NCBI RefSeq assembly: GCF_008370255.1
Contig: NZ_SEUI01000001.1
Coordinates: 57,678-121,677 of the forward strand
Direction: 5' to 3'
DNA from: Pseudoalteromonas sp. FUC4
GTDB lineage: Bacteria > Pseudomonadota > Gammaproteobacteria > Enterobacterales > Alteromonadaceae
DNA length: 64,000 nt
Shown here: piece after piece, positions 8,761-18,277 of the stretch
Position numbering within the stretch: the stretch's first letter is position 1
Layout of the letters: every line of letters starts with the position of its first letter
Notes under the pieces: model-generated
Databases searched by the model: none
What the model saw: the letters and a program-made list of their open reading frames with translations, nothing else
What the model was told of the DNA's origin: nothing
Made by a program: the position numbers and the translations under genes

Positions 8761-8964
8761 ATGCAATTTGACTCTTTTTCTGATTTTATTGCAATGGGAG
8801 GTTATGGATTTTATGTCTGGCTTTCTTTTGGTACATGCGCACTTATTTTACTCGGTATTTTAGTGAACTCTTTGAGAGACACCAAGCGTATTATGGCTTC
8901 AGTGGAGCAACAAATAATACGTGAAGCGCGAATTAAAAAAGCTAAGCAGGAACAAATCTCATGA
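8761..8964 (+). CDS. ccmD: Haem exporter small subunit CcmD
   Basis: 67-residue single-span membrane protein (helix about residues 15-38, preceded by [13 protein letters not shown], the typical CcmD start) with a basic cytoplasmic tail. In E. coli CcmD is needed to release holo-CcmE from CcmABC. The ccmE start codon overlaps its stop (ATGA). Confidence 0.93.
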   Translation: MQFDSFSDFIAMGGYGFYVWLSFGTCALILLGILVNSLRDTKRIMASVEQQIIREARIKKAKQEQIS

Positions 8965-9440
8965 ATCCAAGACGTAAGAAGCGCCTATTGGTAATCATTG
9001 CCGTACTGTTTGGTATTGGTGGGTCTATTGGTTTAGTGCTTTATGCACTTCAAGAAAATATTAATCTTTTTTATACGCCAAGCGAATTAATTGATGGCAA
9101 AGGCCCTAATAAAGAAAAACCCTTCATTGGGCAAAAGCTACGTATTGGCGGCATGGTTGTGCCAGGTACGGTTGAGCGTAATGAACAAAGCTTGCAAGTA
9201 AACTTCAAGCTAATAGACACTGGTCCATTAGTGACTGTGCGTTATCAAGGTATATTGCCAGATTTGTTTCGTGAGGGGCAAGGCATTGTAGCGCAAGGTG
9301 TATTAGTCGAACCTAATGTTATTGAAGCATTTGAAGTGCTTGCAAAGCATGATGAAGAGTACATGCCAGCAGAAGTTGCAGAGGCAGTTAAAGGTATTAA
9401 ACACGAAAAACCAAAATACAACTTAGATAGTGGTAATTAG
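8961..9440 (+). CDS. ccmE: Periplasmic haem chaperone CcmE
   Basis: 159-residue haem chaperone with an N-terminal membrane anchor (about 8-28) and an OB-fold domain. The haem-binding histidine is in [10 protein letters not shown], equivalent to the covalent haem-binding HDENY site of E. coli CcmE. N-terminal RRKKRLL is the usual positive-inside anchor start. Receives haem from CcmC and passes it to CcmF. Confidence 0.96.
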   Translation: MNPRRKKRLLVIIAVLFGIGGSIGLVLYALQENINLFYTPSELIDGKGPNKEKPFIGQKLRIGGMVVPGTVERNEQSLQVNFKLIDTGPLVTVRYQGILPDLFREGQGIVAQGVLVEPNVIEAFEVLAKHDEEYMPAEVAEAVKGIKHEKPKYNLDSGN

Positions 9441-9442
9441 CT

Positions 9443-11413
9443 ATGATCCCAGAAATTGGTTATTTTTCTTTAACGCTTGCCATGGTGCTAAGCGTTTTAC
9501 TGTGTATCTTTCCTCTTTGGGGCGCGCATACCGGTAATCTTCGATTAATGCGTGCGGCTCCATCTTTAGCAATAGGGCAGTTTGCTTTTGTATTAATCTC
9601 TTTTGCTGCACTTATTTATGCAAGTTTAACAGACGACTTTACCGTGTCGTACGTGGCGTATCATTCAAGTAGTACACTGCCTTGGTATTACAAAATCACC
9701 TCTACATGGGGAGGGCATGAAGGAGCTATTTTATTATGGTTAGTCATGCAAGCGGGTTGGACAGCTACTGTTGCAGCGCGTTCTAAATCATTACCTTGGG
9801 TTTTGCGTGCTCGCGTACTAGGTGTGCTTGGCTTTTTAGGTGTCGGTTTTATGATGTACACCTTACTGCTTTCAAGCCCGTTTGAGCGCCTACTTCCTTA
9901 TTTTCCGGTAGAAGGGCGTGATTTGAATCCGCTGCTTCAAGATCCAGGTATGATTATTCATCCACCATTATTGTACATGGGCTATGTGGGGTTGTCGGTT
10001 GCTTTCTCTTTTGCTATAGCTGCATTGTTAACCGGTAAACTTGATAACACATGGGCTAAATGGTCACGTCCGTGGACGATGACTGCATGGGGTTTCTTAG
10101 GTTTAGGTCTTACCATTGGTAGCTGGTGGGCGTATTCAGAACTAGGCTGGGGCGGCTGGTGGTTCTGGGATCCAGTAGAAAACGCAGCGCTTATGCCTTG
10201 GCTTGTTGCAACCGCATTACTGCATTCATTAAGTGTGACAGAAAAGCGCGGTATATTTAAATCATGGACTGTATTATTAGCAATTGCAGGCTTTTCGTTA
10301 AGCTTGTTAGGTACGTTTATTGTACGCTCGGGTATTATTGTATCGGTACATGCGTTTGCTACAGACCCTGATAGAGGCTTATTTATACTCGCCTTTTTAG
10401 GCATCGTTGTCGGTGGTGGCTTGGCGTTATATGCAATGCGTGTATCGCAAGTTCACAGTGAAGGGCGATATAAGCTGGTATCGCGCGAAGTAGCGTTATG
10501 GCTCAATAATATATTTTTAGTCGTTGCTACATTAATTGTTATGTTAGGTACACTGTTGCCAATGGTTCATAAAGAAATGGGCTTAGGTAGCATTTCTATT
10601 GGCGAACCGTTTTTTAATAAGATGTTTGCAATAATTTTAGTACCGTTTGCTATTTTGATGGGTATCGGACCACTTTTACGTTGGAAGCAAAACAAGTGGG
10701 CTTTTTTGCAAAACAAAATATTAATGGGTGTATTAGCAAGTGTTGTGATTACCTGTGCTTGGTTGTTCTCAAGTTACGATTTAGTAAAACCACTTACATT
10801 ATTAGCGACAACACTGGCGGTTTGGATTGCAATATCAACAGGGATTGATATTTACACCAAAGCAGCTGTACACGGGAGCTTAAAAGAAGGCTTAAAACGC
10901 TTTACTGTAAGTTACTGGGCTATGGTACTTGGGCATATTGGTATTGCATTTATTATTGCGGGCGTAACACTTACCTCGGCTTATTCAGTAGAGCGTGATG
11001 TATCGATGAAACCGGGTGAAACAGCACAGCTTAATGAGTATGAATATCGCTTTGATGGTGTAAAAACTATTCGTGGACCAAACTACAGCGGTCATGCAGG
11101 CGTTGTATCGGTGCTTAAAAATAATGAGCTAGTAACACGTTTACACGCCGAAAAACGTAAATATGACATTGGTATGCAATTTATGACTGAGGCGGCAATA
11201 GATGCCGGTTTTAAACGTGATTTATATTTAGCATTAGGTGAGCAACTAAGTGGTGATGCATGGTCACTTCGTATTTATCATAAACCATTTGTACGCTGGA
11301 TATGGATTGGTGGTGTGCTTATGTCATTTGCAGGCTTCATGATTTTATTTGATAAGCGTTACCGTACATCAGCTAAAACAGCCCGTAAAGATGTGCCGGA
11401 GAGTGTTTTATGA
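9443..11413 (+). CDS. ccmF: Cytochrome c haem lyase CcmF
   Basis: Large polytopic protein (656 residues, about 14-15 membrane helices) forming the haem ligation complex with CcmH/CcmI. The WWD domain appears as GWGGWWFWDPVENAALMPWL, and the conserved histidines are seen in MIIHPPLLYMGY, LLHSLSVTEKRG and VSVHAFATDPDRG. Length and motif order are normal. The dsbE start overlaps its last codon (ATGA arrangement at 11410). Confidence 0.97.
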   Translation: MIPEIGYFSLTLAMVLSVLLCIFPLWGAHTGNLRLMRAAPSLAIGQFAFVLISFAALIYASLTDDFTVSYVAYHSSSTLPWYYKITSTWGGHEGAILLWLVMQAGWTATVAARSKSLPWVLRARVLGVLGFLGVGFMMYTLLLSSPFERLLPYFPVEGRDLNPLLQDPGMIIHPPLLYMGYVGLSVAFSFAIAALLTGKLDNTWAKWSRPWTMTAWGFLGLGLTIGSWWAYSELGWGGWWFWDPVENAALMPWLVATALLHSLSVTEKRGIFKSWTVLLAIAGFSLSLLGTFIVRSGIIVSVHAFATDPDRGLFILAFLGIVVGGGLALYAMRVSQVHSEGRYKLVSREVALWLNNIFLVVATLIVMLGTLLPMVHKEMGLGSISIGEPFFNKMFAIILVPFAILMGIGPLLRWKQNKWAFLQNKILMGVLASVVITCAWLFSSYDLVKPLTLLATTLAVWIAISTGIDIYTKAAVHGSLKEGLKRFTVSYWAMVLGHIGIAFIIAGVTLTSAYSVERDVSMKPGETAQLNEYEYRFDGVKTIRGPNYSGHAGVVSVLKNNELVTRLHAEKRKYDIGMQFMTEAAIDAGFKRDLYLALGEQLSGDAWSLRIYHKPFVRWIWIGGVLMSFAGFMILFDKRYRTSAKTARKDVPESVL

Positions 11414-11979
11414 ACCGTAAAATTTTAGCTATTGCGCCGCTTTTAGTGTTTGCTTTTGTGTGTGTATTTTTATACCAAGGTCTTTTTTCCAACCCTCGTG
11501 AAATTCAAACAGGGCGGTTAGGTCAAGAGATGCCAGCGTTTAATTTACCTGATTTAATGCAAGACAATAAGCAGTGGACCAACGAGTCGTTAAAAGGCGA
11601 AGTTTACTTATTAAATGTATGGGGTACGTGGTGCCCAACATGTTTAGTTGAACTTGGTTATTTAACTAAGTTACGTGAGCAAGGCGTTAAAATTATTGGA
11701 CTATATTACGTACAAGGTTACGACGCTGATTTTGATGGCCCGTTTGATATGCAATCACTTCGCAGCGAAGTCACTGATATGCTGCAACGTGCGGGTGACC
11801 CTTACCAATTTAATATTTTAGATTTACACCGTACTTTGTCGTTGGATTTAGGTGTATCGGGTGCGCCAGAAACATTTTTAGTTGATAAAAACGGCACTAT
11901 TTTGTTACATCACACCGGTGATATAAACCCGCGAGTATGGCGAGCTAAATTTGCGCCAATTATGCAGGAGCTTAAATAA
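11410..11979 (+). CDS. dsbE: Thiol:disulfide interchange protein DsbE/CcmG
   Basis: Membrane-anchored periplasmic thioredoxin-fold protein (189 residues; anchor about 5-24). The redox motif is WGTWCPTC, and the cis-proline loop is in VSGAPETFLVD. It keeps the CXXCH motif of apocytochrome c reduced together with CcmH. Sits between ccmF and ccmH with overlapping start and stop codons on both sides. Confidence 0.96.
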   Translation: MNRKILAIAPLLVFAFVCVFLYQGLFSNPREIQTGRLGQEMPAFNLPDLMQDNKQWTNESLKGEVYLLNVWGTWCPTCLVELGYLTKLREQGVKIIGLYYVQGYDADFDGPFDMQSLRSEVTDMLQRAGDPYQFNILDLHRTLSLDLGVSGAPETFLVDKNGTILLHHTGDINPRVWRAKFAPIMQELK

Positions 11980-12440
11980 TGAAGTGGTTACTACTTACGC
12001 TTAGCCTTTTTGTAAGCACGGGTGCGTTTGCACAGCAAGATCGCTATCAATTTGATAACAACAAACAAGCAATATTGTTTGAAGAGTTAACCAAAGAGCT
12101 ACGTTGCCCTAAGTGTCAAAATCAAAACATTGCGGACTCAGACGCTATTGTTGCTAAAGACTTGCGCGATAAAGTGCTCATCTTGGTTAAAGAAGGTAAA
12201 AGCAAAGACGAAGTGATTGATTATATGATTGACCGCTTTGGCTATTTTGTTCATTACGACCCACCAGTTACGCCAGCGACTTTAGTGCTGTGGGTACTAC
12301 CTGTATTAATTGTAATTGTTGGCTTTGGTTTTATTGTTATTCGCCAACGAAAAGCATCAGTAAAACAAACATGGAGCAGCGACGACGAAATGCTGTTAGC
12401 TAAGCTAATTGATGAAAATAAACGTCAGGGGCAAAGTTAA
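11979..12440 (+). CDS. ccmH: Cytochrome c maturation protein CcmH (redox subunit)
   Basis: 153 residues: signal peptide (about 1-18, cut near AFA-QQ), the LRCPKCQNQNI motif that carries the CXXC pair, and a C-terminal membrane helix (about 104-124). This corresponds to the N-terminal half of E. coli CcmH; the TPR half is a separate gene (ccmI) here, as in Pseudomonas and Rhizobium. Reduces the haem-binding site of apocytochromes with DsbE. Confidence 0.95.
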   Translation: MKWLLLTLSLFVSTGAFAQQDRYQFDNNKQAILFEELTKELRCPKCQNQNIADSDAIVAKDLRDKVLILVKEGKSKDEVIDYMIDRFGYFVHYDPPVTPATLVLWVLPVLIVIVGFGFIVIRQRKASVKQTWSSDDEMLLAKLIDENKRQGQS

Positions 12441-13694
12441 ATGATTTTAATGTGGGCGTGTTTTGCTTTACTCACTCTGGTTGCTCTTGGGTTTGTGATG
12501 TTGCCTTTTTTAAAAAAAGAGCGTGTTCAAACAATTACTCATAACGCCAATGCTGAGCTAATTAGTATTTATGAGCAGCGTTTAGTTGATTTACAAACCG
12601 ATTTAGATAATCAGCGAATTGATACCGTAAATCATGCAGAATCAATTGTTGAATTAAAACGTCGTTTATTGAACGAATTATCACCAGAAAAATCACTTAA
12701 CAGCAAAGGTAATAATCGTATTTTTGCTTTAACTGGTGGCGCATTTGTTCTTGCTCTAGCAGGTGTTTTTTATGGTTTAACGGGTAGTCAGCAGCAAATT
12801 TCGGCGTGGAATGATGCAATGGATAATTTAGCTGATTACGGCGAGCGTGCTGTAATGCAAAAAGGTGAGCCGCTTAGCCAAAATGAGCTGCAGGCATTTG
12901 CATTGGCGCTTCGTACAAAGCTTAGCCGCTCAGGGGATGATGAAGTTGCTTGGATGCTACTTGGACGAGTTGCTATGTCGCTTAATGAATTTGACATGGC
13001 GCAGCAGTCATTTGATAAAGCACTACGTATGAATCCTGATAATATGCAGGTACTTATTAGTTATAGCCAAGTTTTATTACTAGAAGGCAGCGAAGCTAAT
13101 ATGACTCGTGCGGCAGGTATGCTCTCAAAAGTACTAAACGTTGAGCCTACCAATTTAGATGCTATTTCGTTACTCGCGCTGATAGCTTATGAGCGTAAAG
13201 ATTGGCCGCAAGCTAAAACTGCATTTGAAGTTTTATTGGCGAGCATGGAAAAAAATGATTCACGTTATAACATGATCTCAGAACGTATTGCTGATATTGA
13301 GCAGAAAATGCAGAGTGAAGGCTCTGTTATGCCAGTTACTACTACAACGGGTGCTATTGCAGTTACAGTCGACATATCAAAAGAGCTTATTGATAAACAG
13401 CCAAAAGACGGTATTTTGTTTATATTTGCAAAAGCTGCAACTGGCTCACCTATGCCATTGGCTGCTGTTAAGCTTACTCAATATTCATTTCCAATTACAG
13501 TTGAGTTGAGTGATAGTAGTGCAATGGTTGCAGGGCTTAACTTGTCGAGTGCAGAAAATATTATTATTTCGGCGCGTATTTCTATTGATGATTCGGTTAT
13601 GCCAAGCTCTGGTGAGCTAGAAGGTCATTCACAGTCGTTAAAGCGTGAAAGTGTAAGTGACTACCAACTTCAAATTGATACATTAATACCTTAA
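12441..13694 (+). CDS. ccmI: Cytochrome c biogenesis TPR protein CcmI
   Basis: 417 residues: two N-terminal membrane segments (about 3-22 and 95-113) enclosing a cytoplasmic region, then TPR repeats (around residues 170-275, pattern AWMLLGRVAMSL, FDKALRMNPDN) and a C-terminal domain. It is thought to act as apocytochrome chaperone and scaffold for the haem ligation complex. The start codon directly follows the ccmH stop. Last gene of the ccm operon proper. Confidence 0.93.
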   Translation: MILMWACFALLTLVALGFVMLPFLKKERVQTITHNANAELISIYEQRLVDLQTDLDNQRIDTVNHAESIVELKRRLLNELSPEKSLNSKGNNRIFALTGGAFVLALAGVFYGLTGSQQQISAWNDAMDNLADYGERAVMQKGEPLSQNELQAFALALRTKLSRSGDDEVAWMLLGRVAMSLNEFDMAQQSFDKALRMNPDNMQVLISYSQVLLLEGSEANMTRAAGMLSKVLNVEPTNLDAISLLALIAYERKDWPQAKTAFEVLLASMEKNDSRYNMISERIADIEQKMQSEGSVMPVTTTTGAIAVTVDISKELIDKQPKDGILFIFAKAATGSPMPLAAVKLTQYSFPITVELSDSSAMVAGLNLSSAENIIISARISIDDSVMPSSGELEGHSQSLKRESVSDYQLQIDTLIP

Positions 13695-13703
13695 GGACGT
13701 TAG

Positions 13704-14435
13704 ATGTTAAAACACAGTTTTACTTTTTTATGTTTATTGATACTAGCCGGCTGTGCTCAAGTACCACAAAGCAAAGTAGATGACAGAGATCCGCTGCAAA
13801 GTATTAATCGTCCATTATATGACTTTAATATGGATGTACTGGATGCTTATTTGTTGCGCCCAGTTGCTGTAGGCTATGTTGAAGTAACGCCTGTACCGGT
13901 AAGAAACGGTATTGTTAATTTTACAGGTAATATCACCGCACCTGTAGATATGATCAATGCGGGTTTGCAAGGTAAACCGGGTAATGCAAGTGTCAGCTTA
14001 GCACGCTTTTTAGTTAACTCTACTGTTGGTCTGTTTGGTATCTTTGATGTTGCAAGCTCACTAGGTCTTGAAATAGTCGATGAAGACTTTGGACAAACGT
14101 TGGGTGTATGGGGCGTAGGTGATGGCGCCTATTTAATGCTACCAGGTATGGGGCCAACAACAGCACGTAACCTGACCGGTGATGTAGTCGACAACTTTGT
14201 ATTACCTGAAGTTGCGCTAACGACGCCACAAACTATTTTAGTATTTGTTTTAAAAGCAGTTGAGGCGCGTGCATCTTTAATACCACAAGAAGGGCTATTA
14301 AATGATTCACTTGATCCGTACTTATTTGTAAAAGATATTTACTTCCAGCGTCAAATTTATGAGCTGTACGATGGCAACCCACCTATAAAAGAAGAGCCAG
14401 CTGATTTTGATGAAGACTTTCTAGAAAGTTTATAA
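13704..14435 (+). CDS. mlaA: Outer-membrane lipid asymmetry lipoprotein MlaA (VacJ)
   Basis: Lipoprotein with the lipobox LAGC at residues 14-17, and the MlaA/VacJ pattern DPLQSINRPLYDFNMDVLDAYLLRPVA, followed by VNSTVGLFGIFDVAS and DFGQTLGVWGVGDGAYLMLPG. Family role: outer-membrane component of the Mla system that removes misplaced phospholipids from the outer leaflet and passes them to MlaC. Only nine bases separate it from ccmI, so it may be co-transcribed, but mlaFEDCB is not in the window. Followed by a strong terminator. Confidence 0.94.
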   Translation: MLKHSFTFLCLLILAGCAQVPQSKVDDRDPLQSINRPLYDFNMDVLDAYLLRPVAVGYVEVTPVPVRNGIVNFTGNITAPVDMINAGLQGKPGNASVSLARFLVNSTVGLFGIFDVASSLGLEIVDEDFGQTLGVWGVGDGAYLMLPGMGPTTARNLTGDVVDNFVLPEVALTTPQTILVFVLKAVEARASLIPQEGLLNDSLDPYLFVKDIYFQRQIYELYDGNPPIKEEPADFDEDFLESL

Positions 14436-14450
14436 TTGAAGCCACTGATA

Positions 14451-14479
14451 AAAACGCCAGTTAAATGCTGGCGTTTTTA
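14451..14479 (+). terminator. Terminator after mlaA
   Basis: Stem AAAACGCCAG / CTGGCGTTTT with a seven-base loop and a T-run; closes the ccm-mlaA transcript. Confidence 0.85.
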
Positions 14480-14582
14480 TTTACTGTTCATATATAAGCA
14501 GAACTTTGGCTAGAGAAAAATAAACTTGAATATCATTGTGATTCAATATATTAGTAAATATCTTAACCAGAGTTCAGGTTAC

Positions 14583-15809
14583 TTATTTTTCGTTAACTAT
14601 TAACTGCATTTGCTCATTAACCCAAGTCAGTGCTTCATGATAGGCATCAGGAACTTTTTCACCTAGGTTTAGCTCTTTTGCTAACTCGCTTGCGGCTGAC
14701 CAGTTAGCTTGTTCATAATACTTAACTAAGTTTAAATATTTTGCCAGTAAGCCTTCATCGTTTAATAACGCTGCTTTTATGTCATTCGAAAGTGGAAGCT
14801 TTTTCATAACGCTTTGCATACTCTCATCTAAAATAGCATCCATAAGAGACATCATACCGGTTAAAAATGCCATACCGGTGTCTTTAAATTGACCATGAGA
14901 TATAGCGAGTAATTCACCAAATCTAGCGCGCGTAAGTGATAGCCTGATAAGCTCTACAGGCTTATCTGCAGAGACTTGGGCTGCAAATAGTAGTGATAGT
15001 AACTTTTTAATTTCGTTTGCACCAAGTACTATAAGTGCTTGCTTAATAGTGCTTATTTCAGCACGCCTAACAAACGCTGCTGAATTTGAATACCTAAGTA
15101 ATTTATAAGATAGGTTTACATCACGCTCGAACACATTAGTGATCTTTTTAAGATCCATATCAACGCTTGATGTTTCGTAAAGTAATTCGGCTAACGCCAT
15201 TTCTGAAGGCGGTAGAGCCTTACTTTGCACCATTTCAGGTTTTGAGAAGAAAAATCCTTGGAAATAATCAAAACCTAGCTCTAAAGCTTGTTGGTAAATC
15301 TCGTAGGTTTCTACTTTTTCGGCAAGCAACTTAATATGCGAGTGTGGTTTTAAGTCTTTAAGAACTGTTTTTATTGTATCTATGTCACATGTTAAAAAGT
15401 CGATTTTAATAATATCAATAAACGGGTAAAAGTGGCGCCATACAGGCTGATGAATATAGTCATCAAGAGCGATAGTGTAACCTTTATCTTTTAAATCTTT
15501 AACAATGGCTAATAATCTCTTCCCTGGCTGCACGGTTTCAAGTATTTCTACTACGATTGTGTCTTTACCCAATAGAGTAGGGTAACCCTTTAATAGCGTT
15601 TCTAAGGTAAAGTTTATATAAGCGGGCTTATTGTCGGTTAAATCTTCTAAGCCGAAGTTAAACTGGCTACCTTCAATAAGTCGTGTAGTTGCTTCGTCAC
15701 CATCTATATCGGGGAATACGTTATCAACGCCATCGCGAAATAAAAGCTCATATCCAATGAGTTTTTTATCTCTGTCTAAAATTGGTTGGCGTGCAGCGTA
15801 AAAATACAT
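14583..15809 (-). CDS. EAL-HDOD c-di-GMP-type signalling protein (YuxH family)
   Basis: 408 residues: an EAL-type domain (1 to about 195) followed by an HDOD domain (about 200-405). EAL-site residues partly survive: ELLFR at residues 21-25, INFTLE, VVEILE, KIDFL, LAEKVET and FQGFF. The loop that normally reads DDFGTG is DDYIHQP here, so phosphodiesterase activity is doubtful and a c-di-GMP-binding or purely regulatory role is possible. An upstream in-frame ATG would add 20 hydrophobic residues; I chose the ATG at 15809 because the protein then begins MYFYAARQPIL, as YuxH-type proteins do. Monocistronic. Confidence 0.85.
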   Translation of the reverse strand: MYFYAARQPILDRDKKLIGYELLFRDGVDNVFPDIDGDEATTRLIEGSQFNFGLEDLTDNKPAYINFTLETLLKGYPTLLGKDTIVVEILETVQPGKRLLAIVKDLKDKGYTIALDDYIHQPVWRHFYPFIDIIKIDFLTCDIDTIKTVLKDLKPHSHIKLLAEKVETYEIYQQALELGFDYFQGFFFSKPEMVQSKALPPSEMALAELLYETSSVDMDLKKITNVFERDVNLSYKLLRYSNSAAFVRRAEISTIKQALIVLGANEIKKLLSLLFAAQVSADKPVELIRLSLTRARFGELLAISHGQFKDTGMAFLTGMMSLMDAILDESMQSVMKKLPLSNDIKAALLNDEGLLAKYLNLVKYYEQANWSAASELAKELNLGEKVPDAYHEALTWVNEQMQLIVNEK

Positions 15810-16139
15810 AAATAGTTCCGTAAGATTAATGTAATTAAGTATTGTAATAATATATGGCAAAAGACTCAAAATAGCATTACGTATATTTGCTAGATTAATA
15901 AATTATCATTAAAAATGAAGGCGTTTCTGCATTTAATTTATTATATTTCATCAATTCGCTTTAAAAATGTTCAACATGAATGTTTTTGCATCAGCTAGAA
16001 GTAACAAGTTGGAGATTTTATTATTAAGCATGATATAGTCGGCGAGAATGGTTTTTACCCCAATAGTGTCTTAACTATAAAATTTTAAGAGTCATTATTT
16101 GGATTAAAGCCTATTATTAATAATTATGCGGAGGCTAAT
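15810..16139. other. Intergenic region between the EAL-HDOD gene and putP
   Basis: AT-rich divergent promoter region. No tRNA-like, repeated or convincingly palindromic structure was seen. The only clear signal is the putP ribosome site GGAGG at about 16130. Confidence 0.5.
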
Positions 16140-17618
16140 TTGGAAACAGGAATGATTATTTCACTAGCATTATATTTTATTGTAATGTTAGGTATCGGAC
16201 TATATGCATATAAGCAATCTACTGACGATGTATCTGGTTACATGTTAGGTGGACGAAATCTATCTCCAAGTGTAGCTGCACTGTCTGCTGGTGCATCTGA
16301 TATGAGTGGCTGGATTTTAATGGGCCTACCTGGTGCGATGTTTGTTACTGGTTTTAGTAGTACATGGATAGCAATTGGCTTGGTGATTGGTGCTTGGTTA
16401 AACTATCTGTTAGTTGCACCGAGATTACGTGTTTACACTGAAAAAGCAAACGACTCTATAACAATCCCAGATTACTTTTCAAATCGCTTCAATGATAAAT
16501 CCAATTTATTACGTGTTGTATCAGCTGTGGTAATTATTGTTTTCTTTACTCTTTATACTTCATCTGGTGTTGTCGCTGGTGGTAAATTGTTTGAAAGTTC
16601 ATTTGGTTTAACTTATGAAATGGGTTTATACATTACAACGGGCGTAGTTGTTTTATATACCTTGTTTGGTGGCTTTTTAGCTGTAAGCTTAACTGACTTT
16701 GTGCAAGGTTGTATTATGTTCATTGCACTTATTCTAGTCCCAACTGTTGCATACTCTTTGCTTGAACAACCTTTAGAATCAACTTTACATAGCGTAAATC
16801 CAGATATGCTTAATTGGATTGGTGCAGGTTCTGCATTAGGTATTATTTCTGCAATGGCCTGGGGTTTAGGTTATTTTGGCCAACCACATATCATTGTTCG
16901 TTTTATGTCGGTACGTAGTGTTAAAGATATGCCTAAAGCACGCCGTATTGGTATGACATGGATGATTGTTGCTGCCATTGGTGCTGTTGGTACTGGTATA
17001 TTTGGTGCAGCTTATACTTATGAGAACAACATTGTAGTTGAAGATCCAGAAACAATTTTCTTAATTCTTTCTGAGTTACTGTTCCACCCACTTATTGCTG
17101 GTTTTTTACTTGCTGCAATTTTGGCTGCGATTATGAGTACTATCTCATCTCAATTATTGGTTAGTTCAAGTTCATTAACAGAAGATTTCTATAAAACATT
17201 CTTACGTAAAGATGCCAGTGATAAAGAGCTAGTTGCTGTTGGCCGTATTAGTGTTGCCGTAGTTGCTATGTTCGCTATTTATTTAGCTTACGACAGAGAT
17301 AGCTCTATTTTAGACCTAGTAAGTAATGCGTGGGCTGGCTTTGGTGCTGCGTTTGGACCACTTGTATTGTTTAGCCTTTATTGGAAACGCATGAACTTTG
17401 CTGGTGCGTTGGCTGGTATGTTAGTAGGCGCATTTACTGTGCTAATTTGGATATATGGACCATTTACTATCAATGGTGAAAGCTTAAGTAGCTTTATGTA
17501 CGAAATAGTACCTGGCTTTATTTTAGCAAGTATTGCAATTGTTGTTGTTAGCTTAGTAACAAAAGGGCCTGAGAAAAACATCACTGCTTTATTTGATGAA
17601 GTAGAAAAAGAGCTTTAA
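16140..17618 (+). CDS. putP: Sodium/proline symporter PutP
   Basis: 492-residue member of the solute:sodium symporter family with about 13 membrane helices. The N-terminus contains the sodium- and proline-binding region (YMLGGRNLSPSVAALSAGASDMSGWILMG without interruption in this family), and the middle has the conserved AAILAAIMSTISSQLLVSSSSLTEDFY block typical of PutP. TTG start at 16140: GGAGG lies eight bases upstream; the next Met is only four codons later. Imports proline with sodium for catabolism or osmoprotection. putA is not adjacent. Confidence 0.94.
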   Translation: METGMIISLALYFIVMLGIGLYAYKQSTDDVSGYMLGGRNLSPSVAALSAGASDMSGWILMGLPGAMFVTGFSSTWIAIGLVIGAWLNYLLVAPRLRVYTEKANDSITIPDYFSNRFNDKSNLLRVVSAVVIIVFFTLYTSSGVVAGGKLFESSFGLTYEMGLYITTGVVVLYTLFGGFLAVSLTDFVQGCIMFIALILVPTVAYSLLEQPLESTLHSVNPDMLNWIGAGSALGIISAMAWGLGYFGQPHIIVRFMSVRSVKDMPKARRIGMTWMIVAAIGAVGTGIFGAAYTYENNIVVEDPETIFLILSELLFHPLIAGFLLAAILAAIMSTISSQLLVSSSSLTEDFYKTFLRKDASDKELVAVGRISVAVVAMFAIYLAYDRDSSILDLVSNAWAGFGAAFGPLVLFSLYWKRMNFAGALAGMLVGAFTVLIWIYGPFTINGESLSSFMYEIVPGFILASIAIVVVSLVTKGPEKNITALFDEVEKEL

Positions 17619-17652
17619 TTAGCAATTACTATTTTTAAAATGAGTAGTAAGT

Positions 17653-17815
17653 AATATCAATCCGTAATAATACTTAATCGTTTTGCGGGTCTAAACGTGT
17701 TGTTACTGGCGTTAAAAATTTTCATTTAGAACAACTAAATATCGATTTTTTTGCCTAGCTATCAACACGTTTTCCTACCCTCAAATAGATCACTTAATTA
17801 AGCTAATTGGTATAA
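17653..17815. repeat. Palindromic intergenic element with ATATCAATCC/ATTGGTATA ends
   Basis: About 160-bp non-coding block bounded by AATATCAATCCG on the left and TAATTGGTATA on the right (imperfect inverted ends). It contains a perfect internal 10-bp inverted repeat, AAACGTGTTG at 17693-17702 and CAACACGTTT at 17763-17772. A shorter element with the same ends is at 24556-24611. The structure suggests a dispersed, MITE- or REP-like chromosomal repeat. No coding potential. Confidence 0.55.
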
Positions 17816-17816
17816 T

Positions 17817-17850
17817 AAAAAAGGGAGCAACTTAGTTGCTCCCTTTTTTA
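17817..17850. terminator. Bidirectional terminator between putP and yebG
   Basis: Long stem AAAAAGGGAGCAACT / AGTTGCTCCCTTTTT with A- and T-tracts on both sides; suits both the putP transcript and the convergent yebG transcript. Confidence 0.85.
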
Positions 17851-17888
17851 TTTAGTTTGTCCCGTCCAAGGAGGGAGCATTCTATGAA

Positions 17889-18206
17889 TTAACTTACTTT
17901 TTTATCGTTGTTATCTTCAATTGATGCAATGTTATCTGACTTTTTACTTTTTGCTGGCGCTTTGGTAACAGTTGGATCTTTGCCACCTTTTAATATGGTC
18001 ATAAAGTCATCTTTGCTTTTCGCTATTTCTAAAGCAAGTGATTCAATTTGTTGCTCACTAAGCGGTACGTCTACCTTTTCTAGCATCAGCTCTAGTGATT
18101 CTGCTATATCGAGCATCTTGTCATAAGCATCCGCTTCTTTTTTGGTAGTAAACGTCATACGCTCGACTCCATTTCGTTCTACAACATATTTAACAACAAC
18201 AGCCAT
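17889..18206 (-). CDS. yebG: SOS-regulated protein YebG
   Basis: 105 residues that align with E. coli YebG, starting MAVVVKYVVERNGVERMTF and continuing TKKEADAYDKMLDIAE, then a helical middle and a Lys/Ser/Asp-rich tail. The longer open frame (to 18341) is not the gene: the ATG at 18206 has AGGAG at the right distance and matches the family start. YebG is a small DNA-damage-inducible protein of unclear biochemical role. A consensus LexA operator lies 56 bases upstream, so SOS control is conserved here. Confidence 0.93.
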   Translation of the reverse strand: MAVVVKYVVERNGVERMTFTTKKEADAYDKMLDIAESLELMLEKVDVPLSEQQIESLALEIAKSKDDFMTILKGGKDPTVTKAPAKSKKSDNIASIEDNNDKKVS

Positions 18207-18261
18207 GATTTCTCCTGCAAAATTGCTTGGCACCGTGGTTTTCAAAAAAACCATTAGATTA

Positions 18262-18277
18262 CTGTTTTTATGTACAG
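18262..18277. promoter_or_regulatory. LexA operator (SOS box) upstream of yebG
   Basis: CTGT-N8-ACAG (CTGTTTTTATGTACAG), embedded in the longer palindrome TACTG...CAGTA. This is the exact half-site spacing of the gammaproteobacterial LexA box, placed in the yebG promoter region. Confidence 0.88.

Noticed and set aside
9982..10404. Minus-strand open frame of 140 codons inside ccmF
   Set aside because: Antisense to the highly conserved WWD region of ccmF; shadow.
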